From contig CALFEA010000285.1 in the NCBI GenBank assembly GCA_937950385.1, positions 1 to 18,705 on the forward strand: a stretch of 18,705 bases of DNA. The letters are read 5' to 3'. Under the pieces are notes generated by a model that saw only the letters and a program-made list of their open reading frames with translations, ran no database searches and was not told where the DNA came from. A program made the translations under genes and the position numbers. Each line of letters opens with the position of its first letter. The first letter of the stretch is position 1. The DNA comes from an uncultured Altererythrobacter sp. (GTDB taxonomy: Bacteria; Pseudomonadota; Alphaproteobacteria; Sphingomonadales; Sphingomonadaceae). Below are positions 7,822-14,112 of the stretch, in pieces.

Positions 7822-8277
7822 CTAATCGTCGCGGGAGATTTTCTCGCGGCGCTCATGCGCCTCTTGTGCCTCAACGGTCATGGTCGCTACTGGCCGTGCA
7901 ATCAGCCGTTTTAGGCCAATCGGGTCGCCGGAAATCTCGCAATAGCCATATTCGCCTTCTTCCAGCCGCCGTAGCGAACTGTCGATTTTGGAAATCAGCT
8001 TGCGTTGACGATCACGCGTGCGCAGCTCGATGCTCCAATCGGTTTCGCTCGAGGCGCGGTCATTAAGGTCTGCATCGCGGATTGGCCCGTCTTGCAAAGA
8101 TTGCAGAGTTTGATCCGATGCATCGTGAATGGACCGCTTCCATTCGAGCAGCAGCACTCTGAAATAGGCAAGCTGCTTTTCACCCATATAGGGCTCGTCA
8201 TCGCTGGGAACGTAATCCTCAGGGATCGCGCTTTTCGCTTTTTCGAGATTTTCAATCTCATCATGAGATGTGGTCAT
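7822..8277 (-). CDS. dksA: RNA polymerase-binding transcription factor DksA (degenerate zinc finger)
   Basis: DksA enters the secondary channel of RNA polymerase and, with ppGpp, retunes rRNA and amino-acid promoters. The 151-residue product has the expected layout: N-terminal helix, long coiled coil (about 33-108), the coiled-coil tip motif DxxDxA as D70-L-N-D73-R-A75, and the C-terminal globular region GYCEISGDPIGLKRLIARP (111-129). Of the four cysteines that bind zinc in E. coli DksA only C113 remains; the others align with S116, T134 and A137. Single-cysteine DksA is known from alphaproteobacteria such as Rhodobacter, so this is a lineage trait, not damage. The ATG at 8277 has AAGAGG 5 bases upstream. 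It diverges from the Sel1-repeat gene across a 317-base gap. Confidence 0.96.
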   Translation of the reverse strand: MTTSHDEIENLEKAKSAIPEDYVPSDDEPYMGEKQLAYFRVLLLEWKRSIHDASDQTLQSLQDGPIRDADLNDRASSETDWSIELRTRDRQRKLISKIDSSLRRLEEGEYGYCEISGDPIGLKRLIARPVATMTVEAQEAHERREKISRDD

Positions 8278-8594
8278 GCTAACCTCTTAACCCAATCGTT
8301 AAACCGAAAAACCCTTACGTATTGAACGCAGGCGAAGCCCCTTTTGAGGTCTGCCTAACGGGTTCCTTTTGCGCGCCTATAGGCAGGCCTTACCGCGGGC
8401 ACAAGGCGCGATACGATCTTAGGGATAAACAGCATGGGGAAATCCCATATTCGGTCGCATTTCATACGTTTGAAACTGTAAAAGTTGATAAATGTTGCGC
8501 CGCGTTAACCATTTGTTGACCCTGTTCTGGCGAATTGGGTCTCAGCAACCCGGCACTGGTCCGGTGTCTGCACAAAACGGGGCTTAGAAGACCA
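8278..8594. other. 317-base intergenic region with two hairpins
   Basis: No convincing gene is seen here. It holds the dksA leader on the minus strand and, on the plus strand, an inverted repeat AGGTCTGCCT (8347-8356) / AGGCAGGCCT (8381-8390), ten pairs with one G-T wobble and a 24-base loop. A second small hairpin is ATGGGG (8434-8439) / TCCCAT (8443-8448). The 8505-8520 CtrA-like site is listed separately. A small RNA or a long 5' leader is possible; neither hairpin has a U-tract. Confidence 0.4.
8505..8520 (+). promoter_or_regulatory. CtrA-like binding site
   Basis: TTAACCATTTGTTGAC matches the CtrA consensus TTAA-N7-TTAA with one mismatch in the second half-site (TTGA), and its first half is the TTAACCAT form often seen upstream of alphaproteobacterial cell-cycle genes. 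It is 75-90 bases upstream of the Sel1-repeat start. The function is inferred from the motif and position only. Confidence 0.4.
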
Positions 8595-8924
8595 ATGGTA
8601 ATGAACAATATTGATACAGCATCAGCGACCGAGCTGACGGATAACCCAGCCGATTTGATGGTTGCAAAATATCTAGCAGCTGGCGCAGCGGGCGACATTA
8701 ACGCTCTGTTTGAACTGGGCGTTATGTATTCGACCGGCAGCCACGGCGTGGCGAGCGATCTGATCGAAGCGCACAAATGGTTCAATCTGGCTGCATCCAA
8801 GGGCCATGAAGAAGCTGGCTGGTGCCGCGCTGATATCTCTGATGAGATGACGGCTCGCGAGATCGCCGAAGCACAGCGTCAGGCCCGCGAATGGCTGGCC
8901 GCAGGTCGCCGTAAAGCCGCCTAA
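8595..8924 (+). CDS. Sel1-repeat protein
   Basis: A 109-residue cytosolic protein with a Sel1-like (TPR-related) helical repeat at about residues 35-74: INALFELGVMYSTG followed by DLIEAHKWFNLAASKGHEEA, the canonical A-helix and B-helix of a Sel1 unit. The tail from ~80 (MTAREIAEAQRQAREWL) is one amphipathic helix. Such repeats mediate protein-protein contacts; the partner is unknown. The ATG at 8595 is preferred, with AGAAG 4 bases upstream; ATG 8601 (two codons on) is nearly as good, while the ATG at 8535 would add an unrelated leader. No signal peptide. Its stop overlaps the stop of the convergent acyltransferase gene by 4 bases. A CtrA-like site upstream hints at cell-cycle control. Confidence 0.85.
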   Translation: MVMNNIDTASATELTDNPADLMVAKYLAAGAAGDINALFELGVMYSTGSHGVASDLIEAHKWFNLAASKGHEEAGWCRADISDEMTAREIAEAQRQAREWLAAGRRKAA

Positions 8925-10102
8925 ACCTTTTTGAACGGCCTGCGCTGATCCAGATAATTCTGATCAGACGCGATGCCTTGCGCCTCGCGCTTCAGGAAAT
9001 CTGCGATTGCTTCGCGGAAACTGGGGTTGGCGATCCAATGCGCAGACCAAGTTTTTACCGGTTCATAGCCGCGCGCAAGCTTATGCCCCCCTTGCGCGCC
9101 CGCCTCGACCCGCTTCAATCCGCGTTCGATCGCGATATCGATGGCTTGGTAATAGCACAGTTCAAAATGGAGGAATTTCTTCTCCACCGTGCATCCCCAA
9201 TAACGGCCGTAAATCGCCTCGGGCCCCACGAAATTGAGCGCGCCTGCGATCGGCCGGCCATCCATCATCGCCAGTGTCATCACCAGACGCTCGCCCATTC
9301 GCTCTGACAGCAGCGTAAAGGCCTCGCGCGTTAAATAGGGCGTGCCCCATTTGCGTGCGCCGGTATCTTGATAGAACACCCAAAACGCGTCCCAGTGATG
9401 TTCTTTGATGTCATCACCCGACAGGCGCACTATCTCCACGCCTTCTTGAGCGGCGCGCCGCTCTTTGCGCAAATCCTTGCGTTTGCGTGATGCAAGAGCG
9501 TCCAGAAAGCCTTCAAAACAATCATAATCACGGTTCGTCCAATGGAACTGCAAATCGCTGCGGATGAGCCAGTCTGCGTCTTTGAACAGCGGCAATTGCG
9601 CCTCATCAATGAAAGTCGCATGGGCAGATGACAGCCCATTTTGCTCGCAGACCATTTCGGCCCCTTTGAGCAAGAACGGCGCGAGCGACGGATCGCTTAA
9701 CAGCAGGCGAGGCCCGGTCGCAGGCGTGAAGGGCGCAGCGATCTGCATCTTGGGGTAATAGCTGCCGCCTGCTCTGTGCAATGCGTCTGCCCAAGCATGG
9801 TCGAAGACATATTCACCCTGGCTATGTCCCTTGGCATAGCTCGGCATGGCGCCGAGCAATTTGCCATCTGCATCGGTCACAGCAATTGGCACAGGATCCC
9901 AGCCAGTGCCTTCTCCAACGCTGCCGGAATCCTCCAAAGCGGTAAGGAATTCATGACAGACAAAGGGATTGTCAGCGCCCGCCAGCGCATTCCACTCTGC
10001 CGCTTCAAAACTGCCCACATTGGGAGCCAGCCGGACGGTTACGCCATCCTCAGGCGCATCATCAGGCGCGCTATTCTCCCCAGATGGAGGCGTTTCACTC
10101 AT
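8921..10102 (-). CDS. FemAB-like GNAT acyltransferase (COG3146 / peptidogalycan biosynthesis family)
   Basis: A 393-residue protein of the FemAB_like family of predicted N-acyltransferases. The first ~20 residues are acidic and probably disordered. The family block follows: AAEWNALAGADNPFVCHEFLTALEDSGSVG (as ~36-63), then VFDHAWADALHRAGGSYYPKMQIAAPFTPATGPRLLL, the basic RKRKDLRKERR near 206-216, and the C-terminal GRYWGCTVEKKFLHFELCYYQAIDIAIERGLKRVEAGAQGGHKLARGY region. Proteins of this family resemble enzymes that transfer amino acids from tRNA to cell-wall precursors, but the substrate is not established. It is the last gene of the operon; its ATG overlaps the ridA-like stop as ATGA (10099-10102), implying translational coupling. 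Confidence 0.92.
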   Translation of the reverse strand: MSETPPSGENSAPDDAPEDGVTVRLAPNVGSFEAAEWNALAGADNPFVCHEFLTALEDSGSVGEGTGWDPVPIAVTDADGKLLGAMPSYAKGHSQGEYVFDHAWADALHRAGGSYYPKMQIAAPFTPATGPRLLLSDPSLAPFLLKGAEMVCEQNGLSSAHATFIDEAQLPLFKDADWLIRSDLQFHWTNRDYDCFEGFLDALASRKRKDLRKERRAAQEGVEIVRLSGDDIKEHHWDAFWVFYQDTGARKWGTPYLTREAFTLLSERMGERLVMTLAMMDGRPIAGALNFVGPEAIYGRYWGCTVEKKFLHFELCYYQAIDIAIERGLKRVEAGAQGGHKLARGYEPVKTWSAHWIANPSFREAIADFLKREAQGIASDQNYLDQRRPFKKV

Positions 10103-10560
10103 GCGGTTCCAAGAGCAATGATCGCGTCGACCTCGACCGCGGCGGCGAGCGGCAAAGCAGGCACGCCAACGGCTGCGCGGGCATGTACGCCCTTCTCGCC
10201 AAACACGTCTTGCATCAAGTCAGAGGCACCATTCGCAACCTTTGGCTGATCGGTATATTCCGGTGTGCAGCAAACAAATGCGCCCAACTTTACCACGCGT
10301 TTAACATCGTTCAGATCAATCCCTGCGCTTTTCAATTGCGCCAAGATCATCAGCCCGCATGCACGCGCGGCCGCTTGGCCATCTTCCAGCGACACGTCAT
10401 TACCCAAACGTCCAGTGACAAGATCGCCATCAACAAATGGCAATTGGCCAGAGACATAGGCAAGTCCGCCCTCGATCACCACCGGCGTATAGCTGGCGAC
10501 AGGAGCAGCGGCGGCGGGCAAAACTATGCCCAATTCGTTCAAACGGCTTTCAATGCTCAT
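10099..10560 (-). CDS. RidA/YjgF/UK114 family protein
   Basis: A 153-residue member of the RidA superfamily. RidA itself is a trimeric deaminase that hydrolyses reactive enamines/imines from PLP enzymes. The fold's markers are present: YTPVVIEGGLAYVSGQLPF near 24-42, and R128 in ARAAVGVPALPLAAAVEVDA, the arginine that binds the substrate carboxylate in active RidA, followed by E143. It is longer at the N-terminus than E. coli RidA (~128 residues), as in the longer subfamily often annotated YjgF-like, so activity equal to RidA is likely but not certain. It overlaps both neighbours by 4 bases (ATGA at each end), so it is tightly coupled to the HAD hydrolase upstream and the FemAB-like gene downstream. 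Confidence 0.93.
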   Translation of the reverse strand: MSIESRLNELGIVLPAAAAPVASYTPVVIEGGLAYVSGQLPFVDGDLVTGRLGNDVSLEDGQAAARACGLMILAQLKSAGIDLNDVKRVVKLGAFVCCTPEYTDQPKVANGASDLMQDVFGEKGVHARAAVGVPALPLAAAVEVDAIIALGTA

Positions 10561-11186
10561 GCTGCACTTCCTTCCAATTCATTCATTAGCCACGGCAAAG
10601 CCTCGGCCCAATTATCAATTCTGGCATCGGCGTGACCGGCTTTATGCGCGCAAGTGATATGCGGGGAAATCATCGGTTCGCCGCACAAATGCAAACGCGA
10701 GATATGCGGCACGGTTTCCAATGCGGAATGGTGATGCTGCGCCAAATCATCGATGAAAATCGCTTTGCTGGGATTATACTCGGCCAGAATTTTCTCCAGC
10801 GCCGGCCCCTTTGGCCCCTGATTGGTGAAGACCCGCGCATTGATCCCGTGGCCCGCCAATTGCTCGCCCCGGCTGCCCTGATGCTTATCCTCAAGATTGG
10901 TCAGAATGACGACATCGGCATGATCGGCCAAAGCATTAATCCCCTCAACCGCCCCGGTAATGGGCGTTTGGCGGTGCATTTCATCATCGAAGAAACGGCG
11001 CAGAAACAACCACATATCCTTAGGTTCAACCAATTCGCCGGTTTCTTGCCAAGTCAGCGCATTGGCAAAATCATTGCCCTTGAGCTTGAAATTGACGCCT
11101 TCGCCTTCCTCAAGCCACTCTTTAAACGGGGTGACCATATACAAAAGAACTTCATCACAATCAGAGATGATCAGGGGTTTACTCAT
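10557..11186 (-). CDS. HAD-superfamily hydrolase
   Basis: A 209-residue haloacid-dehalogenase-type phosphatase. All four HAD motifs are visible: motif I as D9-C-D11 (SDCDEVLL), motif II T96 in VILTNL, motif III K126 in NQGPKGPAL, and motif IV D146-D147 in FIDDLAQHH. A cap-like insertion between motif I and II (about 20-85) suggests a C1-type helical cap. The natural substrate is unknown; phosphate-monoester hydrolysis is the family norm. The ATG lies 10 bases after the DUF3572 stop and its stop overlaps the RidA start as ATGA, so it belongs to a four-gene operon. Confidence 0.93.
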   Translation of the reverse strand: MSKPLIISDCDEVLLYMVTPFKEWLEEGEGVNFKLKGNDFANALTWQETGELVEPKDMWLFLRRFFDDEMHRQTPITGAVEGINALADHADVVILTNLEDKHQGSRGEQLAGHGINARVFTNQGPKGPALEKILAEYNPSKAIFIDDLAQHHHSALETVPHISRLHLCGEPMISPHITCAHKAGHADARIDNWAEALPWLMNELEGSAA

Positions 11187-11196
11187 AGAAATTTGC

Positions 11197-11490
11197 TCAT
11201 TGTTTCAATTCTTCCATTGCGGCGATCAATTCCTCTGGCGCGACAGCCAAAGCCTCTGCCGCCCGCAGCAAATCGGGTTCGTAACCTGCCAGAAATTCCA
11301 GCACTGCGGCTTGGATCGCTTTGGTTCCCACTGCGGCCCTTAGGGTGTCTGGGTCAAGTCCGGTCAATGACATAAAGCGCTGTGCGCGGTCGTCATCCTC
11401 CAGCAGCCAGCCGAGTGCCGCCAAGGATAAGACCGCCGCCTCTGGACGCGCAGCTTGATCATTCTCTGGGCTTGAGCCTATGGCGGACAT
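11197..11490 (-). CDS. DUF3572 domain-containing protein
   Basis: A 97-residue acidic helical protein matching DUF3572, an alphaproteobacterial family of unknown function commonly found next to divK. Visible features: AAVLSLAALGWLLEDDDRAQRFMSLTGLDP (18-47), then repeated short helices ending IAAMEELKQ. No signal peptide or membrane helix. The ATG at 11490 was chosen because the DUF3572 domain begins shortly after it; the longer open frame to 11682 overlaps the divK coding region and is not credible. It is the first gene of the minus-strand operon and diverges from divK, with ~40 bases between the chosen starts. Confidence 0.85.
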   Translation of the reverse strand: MSAIGSSPENDQAARPEAAVLSLAALGWLLEDDDRAQRFMSLTGLDPDTLRAAVGTKAIQAAVLEFLAGYEPDLLRAAEALAVAPEELIAAMEELKQ

Positions 11491-11530
11491 ATTCAACGAG
11501 CCTTTCAAAACCAATGGAGTAAATGGCGCA

Positions 11531-11911
11531 GTGGCAAAGAGGATCATGGTTGTCGAGGACAACGATCTCAATCGGAAATTGTTTTGCGATGTGCTGCGCG
11601 CCAATGGCTTTGAAACATTGGGCATTGCGGACGGTGATGTCGCACTGGATGGCGCACGCGAATTTGCGCCTGATCTCATCATTATGGATATTCAGCTGCC
11701 GGGTATCTCCGGCTTTGACCTGATCGTTGCCGCCAAAGCAGACGCCGCTCTGGCCGCAATCCCAATTCTGGCGGTGACAGCCTATGCAGGCAAAGGGGAT
11801 GAAGAGAGCATTCGCGATGCAGGGGCTGCGGGCTATTTGTCTAAGCCGGTATCGATCATGCCATTTATGGCTGCGGTGAAAGAATTGTTGCCAACCCAGA
11901 CAGCTACTTAG
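11531..11911 (+). CDS. divK: DivK-like single-domain response regulator
   Basis: A 126-residue stand-alone receiver domain. DivK controls the DivJ/PleC-CckA-CtrA cell-cycle phosphorelay in alphaproteobacteria. From the GTG at 11531 the product (VAKRIMVVEDNDLNRKLF) puts E9-D10, the phospho-acceptor D53 (LIIMDIQLPG), T83 and K105 (YLSKP) at the DivK positions. A longer form from ATG 11480 would add 17 residues (ADIFNEPFKTNGVNGA) absent from the family and overlap the divergent DUF3572 start; it also lacks a ribosome site. GGAG at 11515-11518 is 12 bases from the GTG, a weak fit. No PleD gene follows, unlike many alphaproteobacteria; instead a DUF5706 gene converges with 1 base between stops. 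A CheY-like role cannot be excluded, but the sequence is closer to DivK. Confidence 0.88.
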   Translation: MAKRIMVVEDNDLNRKLFCDVLRANGFETLGIADGDVALDGAREFAPDLIIMDIQLPGISGFDLIVAAKADAALAAIPILAVTAYAGKGDEESIRDAGAAGYLSKPVSIMPFMAAVKELLPTQTAT

Positions 11912-11912
11912 C

Positions 11913-12464
11913 CTAAAGCGCGATAAGCCCGAAAGTCTCGCCAAGATAGATGATCATTGTGGCAAACAGCCCGATCACGAAAATCTGATAGGCAATCCCA
12001 AGGAAGCGGTACTTGCGCCGCTGAAGCACTTTGCCGTTCTGGTAAATATCATGCAGCATCGTGCGAAAAACTGTCTCATCGGCCTGCAATTCGGAAAGAA
12101 TATCCTCTGTCCATTGCGCCTCATCCAAATGCGCGAAATGGCCAAAGAACAAGCGGTTGGGAGGGCCAGTGGGAGCTGCGGATTGTCCCACTGACGGGAT
12201 CACCGCGATCACCGCACATAGCGAGCTGACAAAAGCCGTGAACGCCAGCACCAATATGGCCAAGCTTGCCTCGCCCACCAAAGCGCGGCTAACCGTCAGT
12301 GAGAAAACAAGGAAAGTCGCGCCCATCAGGATCGACGCCTTTTGATCGGCCATTTGCGACAAGGTCAGCGTGTTCAATTGCGCTGTACGCACCAAATGGA
12401 TCGCATGGGCGGAATAGGCGGGCACGCCATCATCTGTGGCCGGTTTGGTTTTTATATCGCTCAT
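11913..12464 (-). CDS. DUF5706 / PycTM-like membrane protein (Pycsar-effector family)
   Basis: A 183-residue membrane protein that resembles the DUF5706 domain found in Pycsar anti-phage effectors (PycTM), which damage the membrane on sensing cyclic pyrimidine nucleotides. The family signature is present: a helix with RTAQLNTLTLSQMADQKASI (26-45), a hydrophobic pair (about 45-60 and 66-90), the conserved NRLFFGHF (103-110), an amphipathic region with HDIYQNGKVLQRRKYRFL (138-155), and a last helix (158-178). The ATG at 12464 is supported by domain start; a longer frame to 12584 has no family match. There is no cyclase gene adjacent, nor any other defence gene, so an immune role is not shown. 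Such stand-alone copies in sphingomonads may be housekeeping proteins. Confidence 0.8.
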   Translation of the reverse strand: MSDIKTKPATDDGVPAYSAHAIHLVRTAQLNTLTLSQMADQKASILMGATFLVFSLTVSRALVGEASLAILVLAFTAFVSSLCAVIAVIPSVGQSAAPTGPPNRLFFGHFAHLDEAQWTEDILSELQADETVFRTMLHDIYQNGKVLQRRKYRFLGIAYQIFVIGLFATMIIYLGETFGLIAL

Positions 12465-12525
12465 CGTCCTATCAGCCCCATCCCGCCTCTTGCACTCAAA
12501 CCAATTGTGCCAGCGCACTGCATAG

Positions 12526-12558
12526 TTGACAAGCAAAGGCGCAAACCGCTTTGCGCTT
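12526..12558 (+). promoter_or_regulatory. Promoter-like TTGACA and 9-bp inverted repeat upstream of acp-spt
   Basis: TTGACA (12526-12531) is a perfect -35 hexamer. An inverted repeat, AGGCGCAAA (12537-12545) / TTTGCGCTT (12550-12558), nine pairs with one G-T wobble and a 4-base loop, lies within its spacer and -10 zone, 54-75 bases before the acp start. It could be a repressor operator or a leader hairpin. The -10 sequence is poor, so the promoter call is tentative. Confidence 0.45.
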
Positions 12559-12611
12559 GAGCCAAAGGCGCTGTAAGGCAGCATCCAAATTCAACGAAAG
12601 AGAATTCTCCT

Positions 12612-12854
12612 ATGGATCGTGCATCAATCGACGAAACCATCCGTAACTTAATCGAGCCCTTCAATAAAAAGGGTGTTGCGATCACTGACGCTGTGACCTT
12701 CGCCAATGATTTGGAGTTCGACAGTCTGACAGTTATGGATTTTGTCGCAGCAATTGAGGACGAGTTTGACATTATTATCAGTATGAATCAGCAGGCTGAG
12801 ATTGAAAACTTTGGCCAGTTGATCGACGCCGTTTTGAAAATCCAAAGCGCGTAA
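12612..12854 (+). CDS. Acyl carrier protein dedicated to serine palmitoyltransferase
   Basis: An 80-residue acyl carrier protein. The phosphopantetheine attachment serine is S38 in the motif EFDSLTVMDF, followed by the usual acidic helix II and III (IEDEFDIII). Its position 23 bases before spt, on the same strand, marks it as the ACP that supplies the acyl chain for sphingoid-base formation in sphingomonads and Caulobacter-type bacteria, rather than the fatty-acid synthase ACP (acpP), which normally sits beside fabF/fabD. The perfect palindrome GAGAATTCTC (12600-12609) overlaps the region just before the ATG and part of the weak Shine-Dalgarno (GAAAGAG), so initiation could be modulated by structure; this is inference. 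The family call is clear; the pathway is inferred from neighbour. Confidence 0.93.
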   Translation: MDRASIDETIRNLIEPFNKKGVAITDAVTFANDLEFDSLTVMDFVAAIEDEFDIIISMNQQAEIENFGQLIDAVLKIQSA

Positions 12855-12877
12855 ATAGGCCTTTTGCGGGAGCAAGC

Positions 12878-14101
12878 ATGAACGAGGTTACCTCTGCCGA
12901 AACCGGCGATCTCTTTTCCAAATTCGATGATCTGATCAATACGCGTGAGACTTTGCTCTCTAGCGGCATCGAAGACCCGTATAATCTGGTGATGGAAAAG
13001 GTTCTCTCGCCGACCCGCGCAGTTTGCAACGGGCGCGACACGATCCTGCTCGGAACCTATAATTATATGGGCATGACATTCGATCCCGATGTGATCGAGG
13101 CGGGCAAGGATGCTCTGGACAAATTCGGCTCTGGCACCACCGGCAGCCGCGTTTTAAACGGCACCTACCAAGGCCATAAGGATTGCGAAGACGCACTGAT
13201 AGAGTTTTACGGCATGGATCATGCAATGGTCTTTGCAACAGGCTATCAGGCCAATTTGGGGATCATTTCCACCATCGCTGGCAAGGGCGATTATGTCGTC
13301 CTCGACATCGATAGCCACGCCTCCATCTGGGATGGATGCGCGATGGGCAATGCGGAAATTGTGCCGTTCAAACACAATGACGTCGAGGCGATGGAAAAGC
13401 GCCTGAAACGCATTCCTGAAGGCGCAAAAACGCTTGTGGTTCTCGAAGGCGTTTACTCAATGTTGGGCGATGTCGCTCCGCTAAAAGAAATGGTCCGCAT
13501 CGCCAAGGAACATGGCGCAATGGTGCTGGTCGACGAAGCGCATTCCATGGGCTTTATAGGCGAGAACGGCCGCGGTGTTTGTGAAGAGCAAGGCGTGATG
13601 GATGATTGCGATTTCATCATTGGCACCTTCTCCAAAAGCGTCGGCACAGTCGGCGGATTTTGCGTTTCGAACCATCCAAAATTTGAGATTATGCGGCTGG
13701 TGTGCCGCCCTTATGTTTTCACCGCCAGCCTGCCGCCCAGCGTTGTGGCGACCGCTGCGACTTCTATTCGCAAGCTTCAGCACGGCTCCAATAAACGCGC
13801 GCATTTGTGGGAGAACTCAAAGCGTCTCCACTCTGGCCTATTGGATCTCGGTTTTAGCCTCGGCACCGAAACGCCCCAATCGGCGATCGTGGCCGTGATC
13901 ATGCCTGATCTGACACAAGGCGCGATGATGTGGGAGGCGCTTTTGAAAGAGGGCCTTTACGTCAATTTGGCCCGCCCACCGGCAACCCCTGCGAATATGA
14001 CTTTATTGCGCTGTTCATTATGCGCCGAGCATTCCGCCGAAGAAGTGGAAACGATCCTCGGCATGTTCGAACGTGCCGGTAAAAAGATAGGGATTATTTA
14101 G
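12878..14101 (+). CDS. spt: Serine palmitoyltransferase (PLP-dependent, sphingolipid synthesis)
   Basis: Condenses L-serine with a C16-type acyl thioester to 3-ketodihydrosphingosine, releasing CO2, the first committed step of sphingolipid synthesis; bacterial forms are soluble homodimers of the alpha-oxoamine synthase family. The 407-residue product matches that length. Visible catalytic residues are H147 (in SHASIWDG, stacking on the PLP ring), D219 and H222 (VDEAHSMG), and the Schiff-base lysine K253 (GTFSKSVGTVGG). R366 (NLARPPAT) and R378 (TLLRCSL) match substrate-carboxylate arginines; a constant 12-residue offset maps all to the Sphingomonas paucimobilis enzyme as I recall its numbering. 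GGGAG lies ~6 bases before the ATG. It forms an operon with acp; the other sphingolipid genes are not in the window. Confidence 0.95.
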   Translation: MNEVTSAETGDLFSKFDDLINTRETLLSSGIEDPYNLVMEKVLSPTRAVCNGRDTILLGTYNYMGMTFDPDVIEAGKDALDKFGSGTTGSRVLNGTYQGHKDCEDALIEFYGMDHAMVFATGYQANLGIISTIAGKGDYVVLDIDSHASIWDGCAMGNAEIVPFKHNDVEAMEKRLKRIPEGAKTLVVLEGVYSMLGDVAPLKEMVRIAKEHGAMVLVDEAHSMGFIGENGRGVCEEQGVMDDCDFIIGTFSKSVGTVGGFCVSNHPKFEIMRLVCRPYVFTASLPPSVVATAATSIRKLQHGSNKRAHLWENSKRLHSGLLDLGFSLGTETPQSAIVAVIMPDLTQGAMMWEALLKEGLYVNLARPPATPANMTLLRCSLCAEHSAEEVETILGMFERAGKKIGII

Positions 14102-14112
14102 GATCGCGCGGT

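Noticed and set aside
8287..8302. TTAA-N8-TTAA upstream of dksA as a CtrA site
   Set aside because: Spacing is 8 rather than 7, and it overlaps the dksA ribosome site.
8322..8519. 65-residue plus frame in the dksA - Sel1 gap
   Set aside because: No ribosome site, no recognisable order, and it spans the hairpin and CtrA-like site.
11197..11682. 161-residue form of the DUF3572 protein
   Set aside because: The first 64 residues overlap divK coding sequence on the other strand and resemble a shadow frame.
12465..12584. N-terminal extension of the DUF5706 protein to an upstream ATG
   Set aside because: It runs into the acp promoter region and lies outside the family domain.
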